From contig NZ_JAALLN010000013.1 in the NCBI RefSeq assembly GCF_011751075.1, positions 61,018 through 125,017 on the forward strand: a stretch of 64,000 bases of DNA. Direction: 5' to 3'. Made by a program: the position numbers and the translations under genes. Each line of letters starts with the position of its first letter. Within the stretch, counting starts at the first letter, position 1. Shown piece by piece: positions 53,517-62,437 of this stretch. The DNA is from Flavobacterium poyangense (GTDB lineage Bacteria; Bacteroidota; Bacteroidia; Flavobacteriales; Flavobacteriaceae). Below the pieces are notes generated by a model. That model was not told the origin of the DNA. It saw only the letters and a program-made list of their open reading frames with translations, and did not search any database.

Positions 53517-53895
53517 GTTTTTATTCGTAATTTAGATGATTATAAGAGTTTTGATAGGCATTTTAACAGTTAGACCTTGTTTTTTTTAGTAGGAAAAAGC
53601 TTTTTCAGGATAAAAATAAAACAAAAAATAATTTCGCAACTTTTTAAGAAGATATCATCGTAATGTTTGAATATTTACTAAAACGTTGTAATTTTCCCAA
53701 AAATCACCCTGTTTTTTGTTTTATTTAAAAAACAACACTAGCAAATTAATGAGATATTTTTTAATTTGACGTTAAATTTCCTTCAATTAAATTAAAAAAA
53801 GTTTTTTTATTTAAACTAAACGTATAAATTTGCTCCTCTACAAGTTAAATATAACTAAAAAATAAAATTATTTAAAACTATTAAAATTAAAAAAA
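53517..53895. other. Divergent promoter region of the HerA-like gene and exbB
   Basis: A 379-base AT-rich spacer with no gene. A -7 element TAAATTTG (53825-53832) lies 64 bases before the exbB start; no -33 TTG sits at the usual distance. A GGAAAAAGCTTTTTCAGG dyad is near 53591-53608. Confidence 0.55.
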
Positions 53896-54720
53896 ATGGC
53901 AAACGTTAAAGTTAAAAAAGAAAGCACTTCAAATGGAGGAGGAATGATTACCGGAATCATTATTGTTGCGTGTATTTTAGTTGGGGTGTTTATTTGGAAA
54001 GTAATCATGGGAGATGCTTCTAACTTCGAGGGAGGAAATCCAGAAACTGGACATCCGATCAATACATTAGGACAAGTATACAAAGGTGGTTTTATCGTAC
54101 CAGTATTATTAGGTATGTTTTTAATGGTTGTTGTTTTCTCTATTGAAAGATTCATCGTTATCGGTAAAGCAGCTGGAAAAACGAATTTAGATAAATTCAT
54201 GAAAAGCGTTCAAGGAAGTATTAAAGAAGGAAACATCGAAGCTGCAATCGCTTCTTGTGACAAACAACAAGGTTCTGTTGCAAATGCAATTAAATCTGCT
54301 TTAATTAAATACCAAGACGTTAAAAAAGAAGGATTCAACAGTGAAGAAGCTTCAGAAGTAATCCACAAAGAAATTGAAGAGGCAACTTCATTAGAAATGC
54401 CAATGTTAGAAAAAAATATGACTATTATCTCTAGTTTAGTATCATTAGGAACTTTAGGAGGATTATTAGGAACTGTATCTGGTATGATTAAAGCGTTTGG
54501 TGCATTAGCATCTGCTGGTACTCCGGATCAAGCTGCTCTTGCAACAGGTATCTCTGAGGCACTTATCAACACTGCAACAGGTATCTCTACTTCAATCTTA
54601 GCAATTATCGCTTACAACTTCTTTACAGCTAAAATTGATGATTTAACTTACTCAATTGATGAGGCTGGTACTACAATTGTAAATACTTACAGAAGATTCA
54701 GAGGAAGTTTGAAACAATAA
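53896..54720 (+). CDS. exbB: MotA/TolQ/ExbB proton channel family protein
   Basis: A 274-residue inner-membrane proton-channel subunit that, with ExbD, powers TonB. An extra N-terminal membrane segment (about 17-36) precedes the standard one at about 68-84, as is usual in Bacteroidota. The cytoplasmic loop contains KQQGSVANAIKSALIKY. The two C-terminal segments hold LGTLGGLLGTVSGMIKAFGAL and ATGISEALINTATGISTSIL, the conserved proton-path helices. It is the first gene of a seven-gene run. The ATG follows an A-run rather than a Shine-Dalgarno site. Confidence 0.94.
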   Translation: MANVKVKKESTSNGGGMITGIIIVACILVGVFIWKVIMGDASNFEGGNPETGHPINTLGQVYKGGFIVPVLLGMFLMVVVFSIERFIVIGKAAGKTNLDKFMKSVQGSIKEGNIEAAIASCDKQQGSVANAIKSALIKYQDVKKEGFNSEEASEVIHKEIEEATSLEMPMLEKNMTIISSLVSLGTLGGLLGTVSGMIKAFGALASAGTPDQAALATGISEALINTATGISTSILAIIAYNFFTAKIDDLTYSIDEAGTTIVNTYRRFRGSLKQ

Positions 54721-54772
54721 TTAATTTTTGATATTACTATAAATTAATTATATCAAAGTAAAATAAAAGAGA

Positions 54773-55399
54773 ATGGCTAAAATAAAAATGAAAAAAAAGT
54801 CGACATCGACAGATATGACTGCGATGTGTGATGTTGCGTTCCTTTTGCTTACGTTCTTTATTTTGACAGCTACGGCTAAGGTGCCGGAAGCACTTCCTGT
54901 AGACATGCCTTCTTCTGTCGCTCAAACTAAATTACCGGATTCGGATTTGGCTATTATTACAGTAGGTAAAGATAAAGAAGGGAAAAGTAAAGTATTTTTC
55001 GACATTAAAGGTAGAGAGATTCGTAAAAGAACTCTTGAAGGAATGGGAGCAAAATATGGTGTGAATTTCTCAGAAGATGATAAAGCTAAATTTGCATTGA
55101 TGGATGACTTCGGTGTTCCAATCACAAGTTTAAAGACGATCATCGACATGAAATCGTCAGATAGAACTAAAGCAAATCAACCTGGAATTCCAATCGATTC
55201 TTTAGATAATCAATTAAAAGAATGGCTTTTGATTTCAAGAAGAGCTACTATTGACCTTGATGACAAAGAATTGCGAATTGCAATTAAAGGAGATGCTAAA
55301 GAACAATATCCACAAATCAAAAAGATAATGGATATTTTGCAAGATCAGAAAATCAATTCCTTTAACTTAGTTACAGGTATGAGAGGGAGAGACTTTTAA
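54773..55399 (+). CDS. exbD: ExbD family biopolymer transporter (first copy)
   Basis: A 208-residue inner-membrane protein with one membrane segment (about 15-37) that bears the proton-carrying aspartate in TDMTAMCDVAFLLLTFF. The periplasmic part (from about 45) is longer than in E. coli ExbD. Together with ExbB it converts the proton gradient into motion of TonB. The second exbD starts 19 bases after its stop. Two different exbD genes in tandem are usual in this phylum and suggest a hetero-dimer in the channel. Confidence 0.92.
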   Translation: MAKIKMKKKSTSTDMTAMCDVAFLLLTFFILTATAKVPEALPVDMPSSVAQTKLPDSDLAIITVGKDKEGKSKVFFDIKGREIRKRTLEGMGAKYGVNFSEDDKAKFALMDDFGVPITSLKTIIDMKSSDRTKANQPGIPIDSLDNQLKEWLLISRRATIDLDDKELRIAIKGDAKEQYPQIKKIMDILQDQKINSFNLVTGMRGRDF

Positions 55400-55418
55400 T
55401 TAAAAAATATACACTAAA

Positions 55419-55982
55419 ATGGCTGAATTAAATACCGGCGACGGTGGTGGCGGAAAAGGTGGTAAAGTAAGAAGTAAAAAGCAGAATTCAAAAGTCGATT
55501 TAACGGCAATGGTGGATTTGGCATTCTTATTGATCACATTCTTTATGTTAACTACATCGTTGTCAAAACCTCAATCGATGGATTTGTCTCTGCCAGATAA
55601 AAATCCAGATGAAAAGAACGAGAAACCAGTAAAGGTTGATGAGAATCGTACGATGACAGTTATGCTAGGTGCAGATAACAAAATGATTTATTATATGGGA
55701 TTGTTAGCTACTCCAATTGCGGGGCCTAAAGATATTGCATATGGTAAAGATGGTATTCGTAAAGAATTATTAGCTAGAAAAAAATCTGTTTTAGCTTATT
55801 CTACAGCTTTAGGTAAGCCAAAAAATGGTATCATCGTTATTATCAAGCCAACTAAAAAATCAAATTATCGTAATTTGGTTGATATCTTAGATGAGATGGC
55901 TATTACCGGAGTGGAGACTTATGCGATCGTTCCTGAGTTTACACCGGAAGAAACGAAATTGATAGATAAAAAGCAAGAGTAA
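55419..55982 (+). CDS. exbD: ExbD family biopolymer transporter (second copy)
   Basis: A 187-residue ExbD with a Gly/Lys-rich N-terminus (GDGGGGKGGKVRSKKQNSKV), then VDLTAMVDLAFLLITFFML, in which the aspartate of the proton path is retained. The periplasmic part differs from that of the first copy and ends in a charged tail. It is 32 bases upstream of tonB. Function is as for the first copy; the two probably form one ExbD pair inside the ExbB ring. Confidence 0.92.
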   Translation: MAELNTGDGGGGKGGKVRSKKQNSKVDLTAMVDLAFLLITFFMLTTSLSKPQSMDLSLPDKNPDEKNEKPVKVDENRTMTVMLGADNKMIYYMGLLATPIAGPKDIAYGKDGIRKELLARKKSVLAYSTALGKPKNGIIVIIKPTKKSNYRNLVDILDEMAITGVETYAIVPEFTPEETKLIDKKQE

Positions 55983-56013
55983 TCTTGGTTCTTCAACCTA
56001 AAAATCAAGAAAA

Positions 56014-56814
56014 ATGAAATTAGATATTATAAAAAATCAGTGGCTTGATATCGTATTCGAAGGACGTAATAAGATATATGGTGCATATGAGTTAAGAAAA
56101 TCTAATGGTAAGACGACTGTTAAAGCACTTATCATTGGTTCGGTTATTTTTAGCTTTGCTGTGGCAGCTCCTCTTATTGCAAGTCTTATACCGGATTCTA
56201 AAGAAGAAGAGGTGAATAATGATATTAAGATCGCAACGGTAAAATTACCTCCTAAAAAAGAGGAAGTTAAACCTAATCTACCACCGCCACCACCGCCACC
56301 ACCAAAAGTGGATCAGGTGAAGTTTGTGAAACCGGTTGTGGCTAAGGCAAATGAGGTTACAGAAGATCCACCTAAGATTGAAGAACTTAAAGATAAAAAA
56401 GTAGGTTCTGAAACAATCAAAGGAGATCCAAATGCAAAACTTGTAGTTGATGAGCCAGTTGGTACTGGTCCTGTTGCTCAGGTGGTAGAAGAAGATAACA
56501 GTGTATATAGTACTGCTGGTATCGAAGTAAAACCAGATTTCCCTGGAGGAATTGAAAAGTTCTACAAATTTGTAGGAAACAATTATAAGACACCAGATGA
56601 AGAAGGTTTAAAAGGTAAAGTTTACGTTACTTTTGTAGTTGAAAAAGACGGTTCATTAACCGACATTAAAGTTTTAAGGGATATCGGTTACGGTACAGGA
56701 GCAGAAGCGATTCGTGTTCTTAAAAAATGTCCAAAATGGACTCCCGGCGAGCAAAATGGTAAAAAAGTTAGGGTACTTTACTCTTTGCCTATTACTATTC
56801 AATCTGCAGAATAA
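56014..56814 (+). CDS. tonB: Energy transducer TonB
   Basis: A 266-residue inner-membrane protein. An N-terminal cytosolic segment (FEGRNKIYGAYELRKSNG) typical of Bacteroidota TonB precedes the membrane segment (about 37-56). A proline-rich periplasmic spacer (PPKKEEV...LPPPPPPPPKV, about 76-100) follows, then the C-terminal TonB fold (about 180-264, GKVYVTFVVEKDGSLTDIKVL...). It couples the ExbBD motor to outer-membrane receptors. Its stop overlaps the next ATG by one base (TAATG). Confidence 0.95.
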   Translation: MKLDIIKNQWLDIVFEGRNKIYGAYELRKSNGKTTVKALIIGSVIFSFAVAAPLIASLIPDSKEEEVNNDIKIATVKLPPKKEEVKPNLPPPPPPPPKVDQVKFVKPVVAKANEVTEDPPKIEELKDKKVGSETIKGDPNAKLVVDEPVGTGPVAQVVEEDNSVYSTAGIEVKPDFPGGIEKFYKFVGNNYKTPDEEGLKGKVYVTFVVEKDGSLTDIKVLRDIGYGTGAEAIRVLKKCPKWTPGEQNGKKVRVLYSLPITIQSAE

Positions 56815-57044
56815 TGTTAAAAGATATGCTTAATAATATTCAGAAGAAATCGCTCAGAGAGCGATTTCTTCTTGTTTTAGGAATACTGTTTTTTTTAATA
56901 TATCTTGTGCTTGGTTTAATGATTATGTTTTGGGAGAAACTGCCATTAGACATGGAACCAAAATACAGATATGCTTTTGGTGGTTTGCTAATTGTTTATT
57001 CAGCCATCCGTTTTCTGAGATTAATTAATTCAAATGCAGAATAG
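56814..57044 (+). CDS. Small two-segment membrane protein in the tonB operon
   Basis: A 76-residue protein with two hydrophobic segments (about 20-42 and 51-66) and no recognised family. The first codon overlaps the tonB stop (TAATG), and the PstS-like gene follows after 3 bases, so it is strongly coupled in translation to both. It could be an accessory part of the TonB system or of the downstream lipoprotein, but only position supports that. Confidence 0.75.
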   Translation: MLKDMLNNIQKKSLRERFLLVLGILFFLIYLVLGLMIMFWEKLPLDMEPKYRYAFGGLLIVYSAIRFLRLINSNAE

Positions 57045-57047
57045 TTT

Positions 57048-57971
57048 ATGTTAAAATATAGTAAAGTTTTTGGTTTAGTTGCTTTTGTTTTTTTGTTTGC
57101 CATGTGTAACCAAAAAAGTAAAAATGATGAAAACAAAGAAACAATCCTAAAAGGATCTTTAGAAATTACGGTTGATGAAACTATAAAGCCAATTGTTGAC
57201 GATCAGGTTGCGGTTTTTGAAGGAACGTATTACGATGCTAAAATTGCTGTAAAAGCAAAATCAGAAGCAGAGCTTATCAATGATTTGTTGAATCAAAAAA
57301 CAAAGGTGGTTGTTACAACCAGAGGTTTGTCTAAAGAGGAAGAAGAAAGGTTTGCTAAAAGTAAAATTAAACCAAGGGTAACACCTTTTGCAAGTGATGC
57401 GATAGCTTTGATTTCAAGTAAAAGCAATAATGATACTTTAATTGCGTTGAAATCAGTAATTGATTTTATGCAAGGTAAAGCAGGCTCAGGAATTAAAGGA
57501 TTGGTATTTGATAATCCTAATTCCAGTACAGTGCGTTACATGAAAGATTTAGCAAAGGTTAAAGAGATTCCCACTAATAACGTTTTTTCATTTAAAACAA
57601 ATGAAGAGGTTATTAAGTTTGTTTCTGAAAATGATGGTATGATTGGGGTAGTTGGAGTAAACTGGTTGTCACAACCATCTCCGAATATGATCGATTTGAT
57701 TAAAAAAATAAACGTTTTAAGTGTTAAAGGTTTAAATGATGATAAATACTATAGCCCGTCACAAAATGATCTTGCTGAAGTAAAATATCCTTTGGCACGT
57801 GATTTGTTTATTATAAATTGCCAGGGATATTCAGGTTTAGGGATGGGGTTTGCTTCATTCATTGCGGGGGATATCGGTCAACGTATAGTTTTAAAATCAG
57901 GTTTGTTACCGGTTAGAACTCCGGGTAGGAAACTTAAAATTAGAACTCAAATTTTAAAAGATAAAGAATAA
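57048..57971 (+). CDS. PstS-like phosphate-binding family lipoprotein
   Basis: A 307-residue exported protein. The N-terminus is a lipoprotein signal (VFLFAMC, C20 lipidated). The body has the two-lobed binding-protein pattern of the PstS family: GSLEITVDETIKPIVDDQV, then FASDAIALISSK and IKGLVFDNPNSSTVRYMKDL. The phosphate-contact residues are not fully matched, so phosphate is not certain. No pstCAB genes are near. Its place in a TonB operon suggests work with the TonB system instead of an ABC transporter. Confidence 0.8.
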   Translation: MLKYSKVFGLVAFVFLFAMCNQKSKNDENKETILKGSLEITVDETIKPIVDDQVAVFEGTYYDAKIAVKAKSEAELINDLLNQKTKVVVTTRGLSKEEEERFAKSKIKPRVTPFASDAIALISSKSNNDTLIALKSVIDFMQGKAGSGIKGLVFDNPNSSTVRYMKDLAKVKEIPTNNVFSFKTNEEVIKFVSENDGMIGVVGVNWLSQPSPNMIDLIKKINVLSVKGLNDDKYYSPSQNDLAEVKYPLARDLFIINCQGYSGLGMGFASFIAGDIGQRIVLKSGLLPVRTPGRKLKIRTQILKDKE

Positions 57972-57987
57972 ATTAATTACTACAAAG

Positions 57988-59658
57988 ATGAATAAATTTA
58001 AAATTTTTAGTTTTGCGGTAGTTGCTTCAGTTTCTGTTGCAAAGGCGCAAGACATCAACCAGGCTAAAAAAGCAATTGATGCGGAACAATTTCAAAAAGC
58101 GAAATCATTGCTAAAATCAATAATAAAAGCAAAACCGTCAGATGGTGAAGCTAATTTTGTTTTAGGGAATATTTACTTAAATCAATCTGTTATTGATTCT
58201 GCTAAAATTTATTACTTAAATGGAATTGAAGCAGCGGATAAGAAAAACTTGAATTATATTGGATTAGGTCAAATTGATTTGAACAATAAAAATACGGCGG
58301 CAGCTCAGGCTAATTTTGCTTTAGCGACTAAAGATGTGAGACGTAAAGATGTAAATGAATTTATTTATATAGGTAAAGCGTATATCAACTCTGATAACCC
58401 GGATTATAAAAATGCAATTGCTAGTTTGCAAAAAGCATTAGCTATTGAACCACAAAATGCTACTGCTCTTTTAACAATTGGAGATGCTTATTATGGAGCT
58501 AATAATCAAAACGACGCTTACAAAGCATACCGTGATGCATTTACTGCTGATCCAACACTTCTAAGAGCAAAAATGCAATTAGGTGTTTTGTTGAAAGGTG
58601 CTAAATCTTATGAAGAAGCAATTAAATCTTTTAATGAAGTTATTACTTTAGATGTTAATTACGGACCAGTTTACAGAGAGTTGGCTGAGACTTATTACAA
58701 ATGGGCAAGAAATAAACCTTCAACTTCTACAGTTAATTTGCAAAAAGCAATCACTAATTATGAGAAGTATTTAAGTCTTACTGATTATTCATTAGATTCT
58801 AAAATGCGTCACGCGGATTTCTTAATCTTGGTTAAAGATTATAAAAATCTGGAAGTTGTAGCAAATAAAATGATTGCTGAGGATAAAGTTAATCCTAGAA
58901 TTTTCAGATATTTAGGATATGCTGCTTATGAGAATGGAAATTATGATATTGCCATTAAATCATTGGAAGATTACATCAAAGTACCAACTAATAAAATTAT
59001 CGCGAGAGATTACTTGTATCTTGGTTATGCAAAAATCAAAAAAGGAACTAATGCAGAAGGAGCTGTTGATGCTGCTGCATTTGATTTAGGTTTAGCTGAA
59101 ATCAAAAAAGGAGTTGCTTTAGATCCTACAGCTGTTGAAGAACTTGGAGATTTTGGAAAAGAATTGTTTGGTAAAAAACAATTTGTACAAGCAGCTAGTC
59201 TTTTTGAGTTGACTGCTACTAATACAGAATCTAAAAATTATTTAACAGACAATGTATATTATGGTATCGCTCTTTATTACGCAAATGTAAATAAAACAGC
59301 TACTGCTCCTGAAGTTATTGCTGCTTTAGGTAAATCTGATGCTGCTTTTGACAGAGTATTGGTTGCTTCTCCTACTTATGAGGAAGCTTATTTGTATAAA
59401 GGAAGAATCAATAACTTGCTTGAAAAAGATGATTTAATCATCAAAAATTATGAAGAGTATGTTACGAGAATAACGGCTAAAGGTGCTGAAGAATTGGCAA
59501 AACCAGCTACAGTTAAAAAAATTGTTGAAGCTTACAATAGTATTGGTGCTAGTTATGCTAATACAGATAAAGTAAAAGCAATTGAATATTTCAATAAAAG
59601 TTTAGTTTTGGACCCTGCAAATGCTTATGCTGCGCAATCTGTGAAAGCTTTGAAATAA
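57988..59658 (+). CDS. Periplasmic TPR protein of the tonB operon
   Basis: A 556-residue secreted protein with a signal peptide (to about 20, VSVAKAQ) and about ten tetratricopeptide repeats through most of its length, for example FVLGNIYLNQSVIDSAKIYY and LLTIGDAYYGANNQNDAYKAY. It probably forms a curved scaffold in the periplasm. It begins 16 bases after the PstS-like gene and closes the run, ending in a terminator. Its binding partner is unknown. Confidence 0.85.
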   Translation: MNKFKIFSFAVVASVSVAKAQDINQAKKAIDAEQFQKAKSLLKSIIKAKPSDGEANFVLGNIYLNQSVIDSAKIYYLNGIEAADKKNLNYIGLGQIDLNNKNTAAAQANFALATKDVRRKDVNEFIYIGKAYINSDNPDYKNAIASLQKALAIEPQNATALLTIGDAYYGANNQNDAYKAYRDAFTADPTLLRAKMQLGVLLKGAKSYEEAIKSFNEVITLDVNYGPVYRELAETYYKWARNKPSTSTVNLQKAITNYEKYLSLTDYSLDSKMRHADFLILVKDYKNLEVVANKMIAEDKVNPRIFRYLGYAAYENGNYDIAIKSLEDYIKVPTNKIIARDYLYLGYAKIKKGTNAEGAVDAAAFDLGLAEIKKGVALDPTAVEELGDFGKELFGKKQFVQAASLFELTATNTESKNYLTDNVYYGIALYYANVNKTATAPEVIAALGKSDAAFDRVLVASPTYEEAYLYKGRINNLLEKDDLIIKNYEEYVTRITAKGAEELAKPATVKKIVEAYNSIGASYANTDKVKAIEYFNKSLVLDPANAYAAQSVKALK

Positions 59659-59678
59659 TTGAAATTTTATAAAAAACA

Positions 59679-59713
59679 AAACCGGTAGTTCGCTTTGAAT
59701 TACCGGTTTTTTT
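59679..59713 (+). terminator. Terminator of the tonB operon
   Basis: ACCGGTA (59681-59687) pairs with TACCGGT (59701-59707), followed by a T-run. It lies about 20 bases after the TPR gene. Confidence 0.85.
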
Positions 59714-59733
59714 ATGTTCCGTATTTAAATGAC

Positions 59734-59741
59734 TATCTTTG
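59734..59741 (+). promoter_or_regulatory. -7 promoter element for queE
   Basis: TATCTTTG matches TAnnTTTG and lies 18 bases before the ATG, in the same GACTATCTTTGCACTTTA context as the element at 7439. No TTG is found at the -33 distance. Confidence 0.5.
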
Positions 59742-59758
59742 CACTTTAAAATGAAATA

Positions 59759-60391
59759 ATGTTAGCTAAAGAAATACAATTAGAAGTGAATAAAGGTGCT
59801 ATGTTGCCTTTGATGGAGGAGTTTTATACGATTCAGGGAGAAGGTTATCATACGGGAACTGCTGCTTACTTTATTCGTATTGGAGGTTGTGATGTAGGTT
59901 GTCACTGGTGTGATGTGAAAGAAAGCTGGAATGCAGAATTGCATCCGCCAACAAGTATTGATTTGATTGTGAAAAATGCTTCTACTTATGCTGATACCGT
60001 TGTGGTTACGGGTGGTGAGCCTCTATCATGGGATATGAGTTTGTTGACGCAACGATTAAAAGATAAAAATTTAAAAGTTCATATCGAGACTTCAGGTGCT
60101 TATCCATTGTCTGGAACATGGGATTGGATTTGTCTTTCGCCTAAAAAGAATAAATTGCCAACTCAAACTGTATACGATAATGCAGATGAGCTAAAGGTAA
60201 TTATATACAATAAACATGATTTTATTTTTGCTGAAGAACAAGCAGAATTGGTAAATGATAATGCGATTTTGTTTCTTCAGCCGGAGTGGAGTAAAAAAGA
60301 AGAAATGACGCCGTTAATTGTGGATTATGTAATGAATAATCCTAAATGGAGGGTTTCGCTGCAAACGCATAAGTATTTGAATATTCCTTAA
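59759..60391 (+). CDS. queE: 7-carboxy-7-deazaguanine synthase
   Basis: A 210-residue radical-SAM enzyme that makes 7-carboxy-7-deazaguanine from 6-carboxytetrahydropterin, the ring-contraction step of queuosine synthesis. The iron-sulfur cluster motif is C44-DVG-C48-HW-C51, the standard CxxxCxxC spacing. FYTIQGEGYHTGTAAYFIR (22-40) and the SAM-binding GGEPLSW (near 87) are intact. It belongs to the same pathway as queA at 32818. The gene is alone, with a terminator on each side. Confidence 0.96.
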   Translation: MLAKEIQLEVNKGAMLPLMEEFYTIQGEGYHTGTAAYFIRIGGCDVGCHWCDVKESWNAELHPPTSIDLIVKNASTYADTVVVTGGEPLSWDMSLLTQRLKDKNLKVHIETSGAYPLSGTWDWICLSPKKNKLPTQTVYDNADELKVIIYNKHDFIFAEEQAELVNDNAILFLQPEWSKKEEMTPLIVDYVMNNPKWRVSLQTHKYLNIP

Positions 60392-60397
60392 ATAGTA

Positions 60398-60429
60398 AAA
60401 AAAATCTCTTCAACGGAAGAGATTTTTTT
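60398..60429. terminator. Bidirectional terminator after queE
   Basis: AAATCTCTTC (60402-60411) and GAAGAGATTT (60416-60425) enclose a four-base loop, with an A-run before and a T-run after. It serves queE and the convergent DinB-like gene. Confidence 0.88.
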
Positions 60430-60476
60430 GTTTCCGGTAAAAAGTACACAGTGAGTAAGAAAGATACAATTTGTGC

Positions 60477-61022
60477 TTATTTCCAGTTCTTGTATTTTTT
60501 TAATGTAGTAATATGAGCTAGATGATGTTTGCCGTGCCAGGCATAAGTACAGATCATTTGTTTTATTTTGATTTCGGAATTGTTTTCAGGATGTACGAAA
60601 CTTTTTTCGAGTTCAGCTTCAGATAAATGCTTCATAATAAAAGCGAGTCTGTAATGCAGTCCTTCTAATAAAGATAAAGTTGGCTGTATGGGCATTTTTA
60701 AATTATCGGGTAATGCAGACCACAAAGCTTCATCATATGCTTTTATTACAGGATTGTTTTCTGTTAAGGCCCATTTTATTCTTATGAAACAATTCATATG
60801 GCTCTCGGCACAATGATGAATCACTTGTCTAACAGTCCATCCGTCGGGACGGTAAGGCGTGTCAAGTTGCTCTTCTGATAAGTGAATAGTTTCCTGTTTT
60901 AGTTTTTCAGGGAATAGGGAAAGTTCTTCGATTTGGCTGGAGAGGTATTCTTTTGAATAGGTTGCCGGGGCTGCGAACTTTCCAATAGGGTATTTTAATT
61001 TTTCTAAATCTAAATTTTCCAT
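60477..61022 (-). CDS. DinB-like/YfiT family putative metal-dependent hydrolase
   Basis: A 181-residue four-helix protein of the DinB superfamily, closest in pattern to YfiT/BstA. The three metal-binding histidines are visible in VIHHCAESHMN (about 68-78) and YAWHGKHHLAHI (near 160). Relatives transfer bacillithiol or glutathione or act as hydrolases; the substrate here is unknown. The ATG at 61022 is preferred over a TTG four codons upstream. It starts 17 bases after the methyltransferase gene and is probably cotranscribed with it. Confidence 0.85.
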   Translation of the reverse strand: MENLDLEKLKYPIGKFAAPATYSKEYLSSQIEELSLFPEKLKQETIHLSEEQLDTPYRPDGWTVRQVIHHCAESHMNCFIRIKWALTENNPVIKAYDEALWSALPDNLKMPIQPTLSLLEGLHYRLAFIMKHLSEAELEKSFVHPENNSEIKIKQMICTYAWHGKHHLAHITTLKKYKNWK

Positions 61023-61039
61023 GGGTTTAAACAAGAATG

Positions 61040-61747
61040 TTAAATTGAAAGCCTAGCTAAATAATCATAATGTTCTCCTTCCAGAATCAACTCACATTTT
61101 AGTCCATTTGCAACAGCGGCATTCTGAAGAGTGTTGTAGTCTAAATACAGCCAATTAAAAGGTTCTTCTTTTTCACCCTTATAGGTGATGTTGAAAACAA
61201 GTTCTCCGTAATAATCGGTATTAGACGGAATCCATTTTCCGCCATCCTCATCTTCATCAAACATATAGATAATGTCTGAGCTGTCTAATAATATTTGTCC
61301 GCCTGTATTTAATAGGGATTTTAATTTCGATAAATACTGATTGCAATTTTCCAGTTTTCCAAAAATACCAACACCATTCATCAATGATATGATGGTATCG
61401 AATTTTTCTCCTTCAAAGTCCAGTATGTTTTGAACTTTTGCATTTTTCACACCTCTAAGTTTACAGGTTTCTATTGCATTGGTGGAGATATCGATAGAAG
61501 TAACCTCTAAATTTCTGTCATTTTGTAATGACAAACTATGGCTGCCGGCTCCGCAGCCTACGTCGAGGATTTTTCCGGTTGCGAGTTGTAATGCTTTTTG
61601 TTCGATTTTTGGCATTTCATTATAAGAACGGAATAAATAGTCAACACTCATTTCGTCTTCTTCAGAAATCGAAGTTTCGGTAATAATATTTTCAGGTGAA
61701 TTTTGGGTCTGAAAATCATACATTGCTTTTCCAAAAAGATCTTTCAT
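61040..61747 (-). CDS. Class I SAM-dependent methyltransferase
   Basis: A 235-residue cytosolic protein with the Rossmann-like methyltransferase fold. Motif I, LDVGCGAGSHSLSL (61-74), binds SAM, and VTSIDISTNAIETC is motif II. IISLMNGVGIFGKL and LLDSSDIIYMFDEDE follow in the usual order. The N-terminal 55 residues are extra and probably position the substrate, which is unknown. The DinB-like gene follows on the same strand. Confidence 0.88.
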   Translation of the reverse strand: MKDLFGKAMYDFQTQNSPENIITETSISEEDEMSVDYLFRSYNEMPKIEQKALQLATGKILDVGCGAGSHSLSLQNDRNLEVTSIDISTNAIETCKLRGVKNAKVQNILDFEGEKFDTIISLMNGVGIFGKLENCNQYLSKLKSLLNTGGQILLDSSDIIYMFDEDEDGGKWIPSNTDYYGELVFNITYKGEKEEPFNWLYLDYNTLQNAAVANGLKCELILEGEHYDYLARLSI

Positions 61748-61822
61748 TGTATTTTTAGTTCAAAGTTTAGGGTTTCAAGTTTAAAGTTGTTTAATTTTGC
61801 AGGTCAACTTTAAATTTTAAAC

Positions 61823-62317
61823 TTGAAACAGATTTTAAATAACTTAAATAAGTTAGCCAAAGATAAGCATATCGAAAACAAAAAGTATTTTGATAAGCTT
61901 AAAAAGAAACAACCTAAAAATTTAGACTATGTGATGCAGGAATTGCATGATAAAGAGTTTAAAAAAACGGATTGTTTGCAATGTGCCAATTGTTGTAAAA
62001 CAACCGGTCCATTGTTTACCTTGGCAGATATCGAAAGGATTTCAAAATCTTTCAGGCAGAAACCACAGCAGTTTATTGAACAATATCTTCGCGTTGATGA
62101 GGATAAGGATTATGTGTTGAAAAGTGTGCCTTGTACTTTTTTAGATAATGAAAATTATTGCATGATTTACGATGTTCGTCCAAAAGCTTGTAGAGAATTT
62201 CCACATACCGACCGTAAAAAGTTTCATCAGATTGCGGATCTTACTTTGAAAAATGTTGCGATTTGTCCGGCGGCTTACAATATTGTTGAAGAGATGAAGA
62301 AACGACTTCCGTTATAA
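61823..62317 (+). CDS. YkgJ family cysteine-cluster protein
   Basis: A 164-residue protein with the cysteine pattern of the YkgJ family: DCLQCANCC (about 50-58), CTFLDNENYC (110-119) and CREFPH, followed by CPAAYN near the C-terminus. These probably bind a metal or iron-sulfur cluster; function is unknown. The start is TTG at 61823, because no in-frame ATG precedes it and an in-frame stop lies at 61811. A -7 element (TAATTTTG, 61792-61799) just upstream agrees with this short leader. Confidence 0.85.
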   Translation: MKQILNNLNKLAKDKHIENKKYFDKLKKKQPKNLDYVMQELHDKEFKKTDCLQCANCCKTTGPLFTLADIERISKSFRQKPQQFIEQYLRVDEDKDYVLKSVPCTFLDNENYCMIYDVRPKACREFPHTDRKKFHQIADLTLKNVAICPAAYNIVEEMKKRLPL

Positions 62318-62437
62318 ATTAAATCTACCGGACTTAAATATTACATAATTGTTTTTCGGAACAATTCGTTTTTGTTTTTTTAAACGTATTTTTGACTGAT
62401 GCGAAAGCGTATATATTAATGTTAAGACAACTGAAAA

